Of a stretch of DNA of 7,994 bases, positions 1 through 7,549 are shown piece by piece. Location of the stretch: contig CANCAR010000121.1 in the NCBI GenBank assembly GCA_947374125.1, positions 1-7,994 of the forward strand, read 5' to 3'. The notes beneath the pieces are model-generated. The model saw nothing but the letters and a program-made list of their open reading frames with translations, made no database searches and was not told the origin of the DNA. A program made the translations under genes and the position numbers. Numbering within the stretch: the stretch's first letter is position 1; each line of letters starts with the position of its first letter. The DNA comes from Hyphomicrobiales bacterium. Its GTDB lineage: Bacteria > Pseudomonadota > Alphaproteobacteria > Rhizobiales > Beijerinckiaceae.

Positions 1-27
1 ACAATCGAAAAGGCCTTAAGAACCATT

Positions 28-960
28 ATGGCCAAAATTCTCGTCATTCGCCTCGGTGCGTTCGGAGATGTGCTTCAATCCGAGGGGGCGTTTCATGATA
101 TCCGTCTGGCGCACCCTCATGACGACATCACGGTACTGACCACCAAGCCCTACCGCCGGATTTTCGAGCGCTGTCCTTGGGTTGACCGCATCATGATTGA
201 TCCCCGCGCACCCCGTCATCACGTCTTGGCTTTACTAAGGCTCAGGCGGCAGCTTCAGCAGGAGCGTTTTGATCGCATTTACGATATGCAGAACTCAAGC
301 CGAACCCTGATGTACCGCCATTGGCTTGACGCTGAATGGAGCCAGAAGGACGAAGCCTACAATCTGGCAAAGGCCCGTCAACAGGGGCGTTCGCTGGCAA
401 TCCTCGAACGTATCGAACTGCAATTGAACCAAGCAGGCCTTACAACCCCGCACACCCTTCATCCCGATGTGAGTTGGATGGCGGATAATGTGGCTGACCT
501 GATGGCAATCAACCAGCTTGAAGATGGGTTTGTGCTCTTGATCGCCGGTAGCTCCACCCGCCACCCGCAGAAGCGCTGGCCCCATTACGGCAGGCTTGCT
601 CAATTGTTGATGGATCAGGGAACGCGCGTTGTAACAGCCCCTGGCCCGGACGAGATGGACCTATGCCACTCGCTGCCCTGCCCTTTGATCTTGGATAAGG
701 GCGCTCCGGTTTCCTTCAATCGCCTTGCGGGGCTTATTCAAAAGGCTGGCCTTGTCATCGGTAACGACACTGGCCCCACCCATTTGGCAGCCTATCTCGG
801 CGCAAAGGGGCTAGCGCTTTTCGGTCCCCACACCAGCGCACGCGCAACAGGGCTGGACTCATTTCTTGATATTATCGAGGTGAAGGACTTGGCCATGCTG
901 TCACCGGAAACCGTCTTCGAACGCACTGCCACCTTGATTGGGACGTCTCAGAAGCCGTGA
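28..960 (+). CDS. Glycosyltransferase family 9 (ADP-heptose:LPS heptosyltransferase-like)
   Basis: A 310-residue protein with the two-Rossmann GT-B layout of the GT9 family, which transfers heptose or related sugars to the LPS inner core at the cytoplasmic face of the inner membrane. The N-terminus ILVIRLGAFGDVL (residues 4-16) is the family signature; Asp14 lines up with the catalytic Asp13 of WaaC. The donor-binding half carries AGSSTRHPQKRWP (173-185, with Lys182) and GNDTGPTHLAAYLG (245-258, with Asp247), then LFGP (264-267). Length is close to the usual 320-350. The ATG at 28 is preferred because the signature begins three residues later; a GAAAAGG stretch at 7-13 is a rather distant ribosome-binding site. 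The frame is open upstream to the window edge, so a longer form cannot be excluded. The 3' end overlaps the convergent DUF6165 gene by 13 bp. Family assignment is strong. The sugar is not known, because GT9 proteins outside enteric bacteria often use other donors, so no gene symbol is given. Confidence 0.9.
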   Translation: MAKILVIRLGAFGDVLQSEGAFHDIRLAHPHDDITVLTTKPYRRIFERCPWVDRIMIDPRAPRHHVLALLRLRRQLQQERFDRIYDMQNSSRTLMYRHWLDAEWSQKDEAYNLAKARQQGRSLAILERIELQLNQAGLTTPHTLHPDVSWMADNVADLMAINQLEDGFVLLIAGSSTRHPQKRWPHYGRLAQLLMDQGTRVVTAPGPDEMDLCHSLPCPLILDKGAPVSFNRLAGLIQKAGLVIGNDTGPTHLAAYLGAKGLALFGPHTSARATGLDSFLDIIEVKDLAMLSPETVFERTATLIGTSQKP

Positions 961-1355
961 TAGGATTTCTCTTCGATGATGCTGGCCTCGCAGAGAAGAT
1001 TGATCTTCTTCTTCAGCTCGGCCCGCTTGTCATTCTGGATGTAGACGGACCTTGCCAGCTCGATAAAGACCGGTCCGAATTCCTTGGCTGCCTCACACGC
1101 GCGAATATCGTCTTCAATTACCCAAAGTCCCTCGTTGACTACCTTAAGTTCAGCCTCGAACACCTCTAGGCCCGGATATAATTCCACCAAACGTTGCCGC
1201 GCGGGGCTAAGCGCTTCGATCTCACGGCGAATATTGGCGAGTTTGGCTGGGTCGGAAATCCGCTCCGTTTTAATGACCAATATCGTTATCTTGTCGATCA
1301 GCTCACCTGCGCCAACCTCGACAAGGATTGCAGACGATGAAGACGTTTTTGGCAT
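948..1355 (-). CDS. DUF6165-type small protein of unknown function
   Basis: A 135-residue, charged, mostly helical soluble protein without signal peptide or membrane segment. It matches my memory of the DUF6165 family: VEVGAGELIDKITILVIKTERI (residues 12-32, read in two halves) at the N-terminus, the central LWVIEDDIRACE (77-88), then FIELARSVYIQNDKRAELKKKI (97-118, in two halves) and the C-terminal IIEEKSY (126-132). No catalytic motif is evident and the biochemical function is unknown; such proteins are often encoded among LPS and glycosyltransferase genes, as here. Start choice: a GTG at 1391 overlaps the stop of the GT8 gene (GTGA) and would add 12 residues, but the family-like sequence begins after the ATG at 1355, so that ATG is used; its Shine-Dalgarno (GAG 7 nt upstream) is weak. 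It lies just downstream of the GT8 gene and is probably translated from the same transcript. It has no room for its own terminator before the convergent GT9 gene. Confidence 0.85.
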   Translation of the reverse strand: MPKTSSSSAILVEVGAGELIDKITILVIKTERISDPAKLANIRREIEALSPARQRLVELYPGLEVFEAELKVVNEGLWVIEDDIRACEAAKEFGPVFIELARSVYIQNDKRAELKKKINLLCEASIIEEKSYHGF

Positions 1356-1387
1356 GGTAGACTCAATTCGCAAGAGGGCTTTACCCC

Positions 1388-2290
1388 TCACTTCTGTTTG
1401 TGCCGCCGAAGATAGTCAAGCACCGTCGAGTAGCGCCGAATGGCCTCAATGATCGACCTTACCTCACCAATAAGCCTATCGCGCCATTCGCCTGGACGGA
1501 CGAATCCACTCCATGGCGTGTCCTTCAAAGCCGCGGAATAATACGCCCGATAGGGCCGATGCAGGCCAATCGAGGCTGGCTCCCAAGGCTTGCGCCCCTT
1601 ACCACCACCCGTAAAATGAACAATCCGAGGTTTTAAATCGAGCCGAGCGTGGAAGGGTGCAATAAAATTAAACCCAACCGGCAACCTCACCCATTTATTT
1701 TCGCCTGCGAAATTTAACGCATCTTGATCAAGAAACCGGAATTTGGTTTTGGCGATGGCATCACGTGCTTTTCCAAACAGGTTTCGTTCGAGACATATTT
1801 TCCAATTAAACAGGATCACACCCGCATTGAAATAATGGCCAAAGGACAGTCCAAGGCTTTCCATTCGCTTGATATTGTTCGGGATTTCTTTAACGAGATC
1901 AGGCACGCCCGCCATCGCATTGTCACCCAGATCCATGGTGAAGAGCGGGCTGATATCATCCACCACCAACACATCGCTATCGAGATAGAGCACGCGGTCC
2001 AACTCGCTGCCCAAGAAACCATCGAGTCCAAGCCGAAGCGTCGTCGCACCGTAATTGGTCACGGCAGCGTCTAATTTGTCCGCATCGAGAAAAATCGTCC
2101 GGAACCGAATCTTATGTTTCGTTTCAAACACCGAAATCGCAGCCTTATCCTCATCACGCAAATCGCGGGCTATGATGATAAGTTCAACATCAACACCCTT
2201 AAGATGCTCGCTTGCCGAAAGAAGCGCACAGCAAGCACCAGCAATCATATTCCGGTCGCAACAGGCGACGATGACGTTTCTGGAGGACAT
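1388..2290 (-). CDS. Glycosyltransferase family 8 (LPS galactosyl/glucosyltransferase-like)
   Basis: A 300-residue GT-A fold retaining glycosyltransferase of the GT8 type (the WaaI/WaaJ/LgtC/glycogenin group), a cytoplasmic or membrane-peripheral enzyme that uses UDP-hexose. The N-terminal strand NVIVACCDRNMIAGACCALL (5-24) is the nucleotide-binding start. LYLDSDVLVVDD (101-112) holds the metal-binding DxD (Asp104, Asp106), YFNAGVILFN (153-162) is the family acceptor/donor motif, LDQDALN (187-193) follows, and VHFTGG (224-229) with KPW (234-236) is the conserved C-terminal metal/diphosphate-binding stretch. All expected GT8 blocks are present in order, so it looks intact. The last 40 residues are basic and amphipathic, as in many GT8 enzymes that associate with the membrane. 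The ATG at 2290 has AGG 5 nt upstream on the minus strand. It is the first gene of a minus-strand pair with the DUF6165 gene and is divergent from the ligase gene. Donor and acceptor cannot be read from the sequence. Confidence 0.92.
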   Translation of the reverse strand: MSSRNVIVACCDRNMIAGACCALLSASEHLKGVDVELIIIARDLRDEDKAAISVFETKHKIRFRTIFLDADKLDAAVTNYGATTLRLGLDGFLGSELDRVLYLDSDVLVVDDISPLFTMDLGDNAMAGVPDLVKEIPNNIKRMESLGLSFGHYFNAGVILFNWKICLERNLFGKARDAIAKTKFRFLDQDALNFAGENKWVRLPVGFNFIAPFHARLDLKPRIVHFTGGGKGRKPWEPASIGLHRPYRAYYSAALKDTPWSGFVRPGEWRDRLIGEVRSIIEAIRRYSTVLDYLRRHKQK

Positions 2291-2521
2291 TTAACCTATA
2301 AACTCCCAAAAAGTGCTGCCAAAGTTCGAAAATAGCCCGATACGGATATCCATTTATAGGCTCTTTTTAATCTGCAAACACTCCTTCGTACACTGCGAAC
2401 GACCGCATTCTTTTCAAAACTTTACGGCTGTTTTTATTGCCAGCGGCCGGAGTTCAGACTATGCAGCAATCATAATTATTCAAATAAGCGGCCCCTACGG
2501 CAACCTTTGGACAGATAAACC
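2291..2521. promoter_or_regulatory. Divergent intergenic region between GT8 and the O-antigen ligase-like gene
   Basis: This 231-bp spacer lies between the outward-facing starts of two transcription units, so promoters for both directions are expected here. It is more AT-rich than the flanking coding regions and contains no open frame that looks like a protein. For the minus strand, a TATAAA hexamer (reading of 2358-2353) is a possible -10 box but has no good -35 at normal spacing. A TTGGCA...TATAGG pair nearer the GT8 start would leave almost no leader. For the plus strand see the separate candidate at 2437-2465. No strong operator palindrome was found by eye. Confidence 0.5.
2437..2465 (+). 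promoter_or_regulatory. Candidate sigma-70-type promoter for the ligase-like gene
   Basis: TTGCCA at 2437-2442 matches five of six bases of the -35 consensus. With a 17-bp spacer it is followed by TATGCA at 2460-2465 (overlapping CTATGC, close to the alphaproteobacterial CTATAT form), a weak -10. The spacing is ideal and the site lies about 57 bp upstream of the ATG at 2522. This is pattern matching only; it is the best forward candidate in the spacer. Confidence 0.3.
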
Positions 2522-3772
2522 ATGACCACTACGTTAAGCCAGATGTCGACGGCTGACAGACTAAACCTCGCAACCGTCGGTCTGCTTCCGCTTCTCGCGC
2601 TGATTGGCAATGCGATTGCCGATATTGCCTTGGTGCTGGTGGTTATCGTCTTTTTGGGCACGTCAGGCGCTGCCATCAAGGGCTATACCCGCTCTTGGTT
2701 ATTGCGGCTGTCCTTCGCCTTTTGGATTTGGATTTTGATCTGCTCTGCCGTTTCGCAATTTCCAGCCCATTCTTTTCAAGATAGCCTGCCCTGGATCCGC
2801 TTTCCACTCTACGCCTTTGCACTGTCGATTATTCTTTTGCAGGGTGATGGCAGGCACCTCAAGATTTTCATTGCGGCTTGTATCATTGGGACGTTGATTG
2901 AATTTGGGTTTTTGATTTCTGAATATTACGTATTCCGCCATGGCGGCATGCGGTTGTTTGGAACTTTTCAAAAACTAATGCCGGGCTGGTATATGATAAC
3001 CTTCGGCCTAATTGCAGTGTTGTGGCTATTTAATCGTTTGAAGACACATCCTTTCAATCGCTTGGAATGGCTTGGCACAGGGCTGTTCTTCGCCGCATCA
3101 AGCTATGGCCTACTCATTACGGGCGAACTGATGAGTACCACCCTATTTCTGACAACAATCGTACTTTACTTTTTGGTTATCAAAAATCCGAATCCGAAGC
3201 GCATCGCTCTCATCTTAACCGGGCTTACCATATTTTTGGCCGTATTTGCGATCGTAGTGTGGACCGAAAATGATATTCGCGAACGAGTGTTCGCCGCAGT
3301 AACCCACCGTCTACCTTGGCTTTCAACGAGCGATTATGGACCTCCGTTTCGAGCGGGATACTTTTCCGCTCTTCTCAATCCGCTCTTTGGGGTTGGGCCA
3401 AAGAATACCTTCGCCTATTGCATGATGTTAAACGACCAAGGCATAATGGACGGTTTGTTGCATGTCAAAGACTGCCCTTGGCACCCCCATAATCTTTATC
3501 TCCAAATTGCGGCTGAAAGCGGGTTTATCGGGCTTCTGCTGTTTGCTGTTCTTGCGCTTTATATCGTTGGACAATCGGTGCTTCATTTCGTACGAAGTAA
3601 AACCGGAATCAATCTGGCAATCATTATTGCGCCGCTGCTGCTTTTTCCACTCCAGACCTACTCACAAGCCTTCGGACAATCGAGAAATTTCTATCTATGG
3701 ACGATGATAGGGTTTGTGCTGTTCGTGATCCGGTCGCAGCGTCGTGAAAGGGGCGGCGATGAACGCCTCTGA
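2522..3772 (+). CDS. O-antigen ligase / polymerase family membrane protein (WaaL/Wzy-like)
   Basis: A 416-residue polytopic inner-membrane protein with about ten to twelve hydrophobic segments (for example around residues 16-46, 61-78, 93-106, 113-135, 157-171, 184-200, 206-220, 227-246, 334-352, 363-378, 390-404). A large soluble loop lies at about 247-330, expected to be periplasmic. The loop carries the features of the Wzy_C/O-antigen ligase domain: PPFRAGYFSALL and NPLFGVGP (274-293) and, near its end, HPHNLYLQIAAESGFIG (321-337). That motif includes the histidine region essential in WaaL ligases and the usual ESG before the next helix. Such proteins join undecaprenyl-PP-linked glycan to lipid A-core (WaaL) or polymerise O-units (Wzy); sequence alone does not separate the two reliably. 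The ATG at 2522 has only a weak ribosome-binding site (GGACAG upstream). Its last 14 bp overlap the next gene, suggesting translational coupling. Confidence 0.9.
   Translation: MTTTLSQMSTADRLNLATVGLLPLLALIGNAIADIALVLVVIVFLGTSGAAIKGYTRSWLLRLSFAFWIWILICSAVSQFPAHSFQDSLPWIRFPLYAFALSIILLQGDGRHLKIFIAACIIGTLIEFGFLISEYYVFRHGGMRLFGTFQKLMPGWYMITFGLIAVLWLFNRLKTHPFNRLEWLGTGLFFAASSYGLLITGELMSTTLFLTTIVLYFLVIKNPNPKRIALILTGLTIFLAVFAIVVWTENDIRERVFAAVTHRLPWLSTSDYGPPFRAGYFSALLNPLFGVGPKNTFAYCMMLNDQGIMDGLLHVKDCPWHPHNLYLQIAAESGFIGLLLFAVLALYIVGQSVLHFVRSKTGINLAIIIAPLLLFPLQTYSQAFGQSRNFYLWTMIGFVLFVIRSQRRERGGDERL
3747..3753 (+). promoter_or_regulatory. Shine-Dalgarno that fixes the start of the small DxD gene
   Basis: AAAGGGG lies five bases before the ATG at 3759, inside the 3' end of the ligase-like gene. 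It supports ATG 3759 over the in-frame GTG at 3744, which would add five residues and has no comparable site upstream. Confidence 0.65.
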
Positions 3773-4484
3773 CGGCTCCTCCAACGCCCGAGATATCGTC
3801 TTCGCTGGTAAAACACCTTTTATTGTCACGGGTTTCTTCACGCCTGACTATTTTACGCTCGCGGATGCCCTCTCGAACAATCTTATGACGCAGGGAATAG
3901 CCCACCATCTCTATGCCCGCACCAAAAGCGCGGGCCAATGGGGTCATCAGACGCTACAAAAGCCGAGCGTCTTACAAGATGCGCGGCGCGACTATCCTGA
4001 TCAACCCCTAATTCTGATGGATGTTGACTGCCGGGTTCGTGGCGATATCTCCGCAATGCTTCATTCGGTTGGCGACATCGCCGTGCCAATGGGGCGCAAG
4101 CCCATGAAAAATGGCACCGCACTAAAGCCGGGAACGCGCGTCGTACTCGTTCGTCCGACGGCGCAAACGGACGCCTTTTTGGCGCTTTGGGACGAAAAAT
4201 GCCGGTTGGATATTAAGCCGGTAGAAAACGACGAGATTCGGCTGCAAATGGCGATGGAAGATAGCGCCGGACGCTTTGCAATAGCAACGCTCCCCACCCC
4301 CTATACCGGCATGGAAATCCGCAAAGCGACAGACGCCGACATGATCGTGCACGACAGTGCACGGGATGAAGCGCGTTTCCTGGGCACGTTCCGGAAGGAT
4401 TTGAAGCATGGATTCCGGCGGCTTCGGAATGTTCTGCATCGTTCGCTGACCGGACGGGATTACAAATCCCAAAACCGCCATTAG
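3759..4484 (+). CDS. Uncharacterised DxD protein, putative GT-A-type glycosyltransferase
   Basis: A 241-residue soluble protein that I do not recognise as a named family. Visible features suggest a small nucleotide-sugar transferase. The N-terminal strand TPFIVTGFFTPDYFTLADAL (19-38) resembles the opening of GT8/GT77-like domains, with a Tyr/Leu-rich helix after it. HHLYARTKSAGQWGHQTLQKP (49-69) resembles the segment after the second strand. PLILMDVDCRVRGDI (83-97) gives a hydrophobic strand ending in DVD (88-90), as in metal-binding DxD sites. Later TPYTGMEI (180-187) and IVHDSARDEA (196-205) could be the acceptor side. The C-terminus (212-241) is strongly basic, as in membrane-peripheral glycosyltransferases. 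There is no signal peptide or membrane helix. It overlaps the ligase-like gene by 14 bp, so it probably acts in the same pathway. Its stop codon TAG lies inside the left arm of a palindromic repeat. A function beyond putative glycosyltransferase is not claimed. Confidence 0.75.
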   Translation: MNASDGSSNARDIVFAGKTPFIVTGFFTPDYFTLADALSNNLMTQGIAHHLYARTKSAGQWGHQTLQKPSVLQDARRDYPDQPLILMDVDCRVRGDISAMLHSVGDIAVPMGRKPMKNGTALKPGTRVVLVRPTAQTDAFLALWDEKCRLDIKPVENDEIRLQMAMEDSAGRFAIATLPTPYTGMEIRKATDADMIVHDSARDEARFLGTFRKDLKHGFRRLRNVLHRSLTGRDYKSQNRH

Positions 4485-4522
4485 AGCGGGATGTGACTTG
4501 TTTGATAAACATCTTGCTCTAA
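4481..4522. repeat. Palindromic intergenic element, unit 1
   Basis: An inverted repeat with 14-base arms at 4481-4494 (TTAGAGCGGGATGT) and 4509-4522 (ACATCTTGCTCTAA) and a 14-base loop. Twelve of 14 positions are complementary, and the two exceptions become G:U pairs in the RNA, so the transcript can form an unbroken stem. The TTAGAGCGGGATG...GCTCTAA form resembles a palindrome I remember from intergenic regions of Hyphomicrobiales genomes; this identification is from memory. It includes the stop codon of the upstream gene. It is not followed by an uninterrupted T run, so an intrinsic terminator role is possible but weak. Confidence 0.75.
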
Positions 4523-4534
4523 AGGCTTTGTTTT

Positions 4535-4581
4535 AGCATGGCTTTATCACAAAACCGGTATCCACTTTTGTGCGCCATGCT
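4535..4581. repeat. Palindromic intergenic element, unit 2
   Basis: A second, nested inverted repeat. The outer arms AGCATGGC (4535-4542) and GCCATGCT (4574-4581) are perfectly complementary; the inner arms CACAAAA (4548-4554) and TTTTGTG (4566-4572) are also perfect, with the loop CCGGTATCCAC between. The stem has a bulge of five bases on one side and one on the other. The AAAACCGGTATCCACTTTTG core followed by CATGCTCT strongly resembles a widespread Hyphomicrobiales intergenic repeat as I remember it. Together with unit 1 it fills most of the 157-bp gap. A poor -10-like TAGAAT at 4588-4593 follows it and could serve the downstream UXS gene, but no -35 partner is convincing. Confidence 0.75.
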
Positions 4582-4641
4582 CTAAGATAGAATCATCGAC
4601 CATGGCGTAGCGTTCTAGGCAGTTCAAACAGGTGTTCCCTC

Positions 4642-5577
4642 ATGTCCAAAAAAGTCCTCGTCACCGGCGGCGCCGGTTTTCTCGGTTCTCATTTGTGCGA
4701 GCGTTTGTTGGCTGAGGGCAACGACGTGCTGTGCGTCGACAATTACTTCACAGGCAGTAAGGATAATATTCTCCATTTGATGGCGAACCCTAAATTTGAA
4801 CTGATGCGGCACGACGTGACATTTCCGCTCTATGTCGAGGTCGATGAGATTTATAATCTCGCCTGCCCCGCCTCACCGGTGCATTACCAGTTCGATCCCG
4901 TGCAAACGACCAAGACGAGCGTACATGGCGCGATAAATATGCTCGGCCTCGCCAAGCGTGTTAAAGCCCGCATTTTGCAGGCCTCAACCAGCGAAGTGTA
5001 TGGCGACCCTGAAATCCACCCCCAAACGGAAGAATATTGGGGCAAAGTGAACCCGATCGGTATTCGCAGCTGCTATGACGAAGGCAAACGCTGCGCCGAG
5101 ACACTGTTTTTTGATTACTGGCGGCAACATGCGCTTGAGATCAAGGTGGTTCGCATCTTCAACACCTATGGTCCGCGTATGCATCCGAATGATGGGCGGG
5201 TGGTAAGCAATTTCATTGTTCAAGCTTTGAAGGGTGAGAACATCACCATTTATGGCGATGGCCAACAGACCCGTAGCTTTTGCTATGTCGATGACCTCGT
5301 TGACGCGATGATCAGAATGATGGCCAGCCGCACCGATTTTACCGGCCCGGTAAACATCGGCAATCCTGGCGAGTTTTCGATGCTCGAACTGGCGCAAAAG
5401 GTGATCGCCTTGACGGGTTCGAAAAGCCAACTGATTTTCAAGCCACTGCCCCAAGACGACCCGCGGCAACGCCGCCCCGATATCAGCCTCGCTAAAAGAG
5501 AATTGGCATGGGAACCATCGATCCAGCTTGAAGAAGGTCTCAAAAAGACGATCTCTTATTTCACGAACAAGATTTAA
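4642..5577 (+). CDS. uxs: UDP-glucuronate decarboxylase (UDP-xylose synthase)
   Basis: A 311-residue extended short-chain dehydrogenase that converts UDP-glucuronate to UDP-xylose with bound NAD+ in the cytoplasm. The NAD-binding glycine motif [10 protein letters not shown] lies at residues 8-17, with acidic Asp33 after the second strand favouring [21 protein letters not shown] (72-89), STSEVYGDP (115-123), the catalytic YxxxK in SCYDEGKR (Tyr145, Lys149) and [20 protein letters not shown] (172-191) are blocks typical of UXS enzymes rather than generic 4-epimerases. [15 protein letters not shown] and RRPDI near the C-terminus complete the pattern. Length is normal for the bacterial enzyme. 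AGG lies 9 nt upstream of the ATG. The next gene begins 11 bp after the stop, so the two are probably cotranscribed. No UDP-glucose dehydrogenase is in the window, so UDP-glucuronate must come from elsewhere in the genome. Alternative reading: another UDP-sugar epimerase/dehydratase, judged unlikely. Confidence 0.93.
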   Translation: MSKKVLVTGGAGFLGSHLCERLLAEGNDVLCVDNYFTGSKDNILHLMANPKFELMRHDVTFPLYVEVDEIYNLACPASPVHYQFDPVQTTKTSVHGAINMLGLAKRVKARILQASTSEVYGDPEIHPQTEEYWGKVNPIGIRSCYDEGKRCAETLFFDYWRQHALEIKVVRIFNTYGPRMHPNDGRVVSNFIVQALKGENITIYGDGQQTRSFCYVDDLVDAMIRMMASRTDFTGPVNIGNPGEFSMLELAQKVIALTGSKSQLIFKPLPQDDPRQRRPDISLAKRELAWEPSIQLEEGLKKTISYFTNKI

Positions 5578-5588
5578 GGCCGCACTTC

Positions 5589-7460
<1,872 letters not shown>

Positions 7461-7549
7461 ACCATGAGATGCACGCCTTGCGATTACGATGTTGCCCTTC
7501 GAATAATATCGCTGATGGTTTGGTAATTTATAGTGGAGTTTGTTTGAAA
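7461..7549. other. Short spacer at a compositional junction
   Basis: These 89 bases separate the dehydratase gene from the AT-rich glycosyltransferase gene. The first two thirds look like the local genome in composition; from about 7523 onward the sequence becomes AT-rich. GGAG at 7535-7538 lies 11 nt before the ATG at 7550 and is its likely ribosome-binding site. TATAGT at 7529-7534 resembles a -10 box without a clear -35. No terminator hairpin, insertion-sequence end or attachment site was seen. Confidence 0.5.

Noticed and set aside
1..27. End of an upstream gene (TAA at 17-19 in frame 2)
   Set aside because: Only five codons are visible before the stop, too little to support a gene.
1084..2074. 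Plus-strand open frames opposite the DUF6165 and GT8 genes
   Set aside because: The minus-strand products show full family motifs; the plus-strand translations show none.
4481..4522. First palindrome as a classical intrinsic terminator
   Set aside because: The stem is good but is followed by AAGGCTTTG rather than a continuous T run, so termination is not asserted; it is kept as a repeat.
4984..5469. 161-codon open frame on the minus strand inside the UXS gene
   Set aside because: It is antisense to a gene whose motifs are complete, has a composition expected from reversed coding sequence and no recognisable domain.
7469..7549. In-frame ATG at 7469 as the start of the GT4 gene
   Set aside because: It has no Shine-Dalgarno, and the added residues do not resemble a GT-B N-terminus, which begins naturally after the ATG at 7550.
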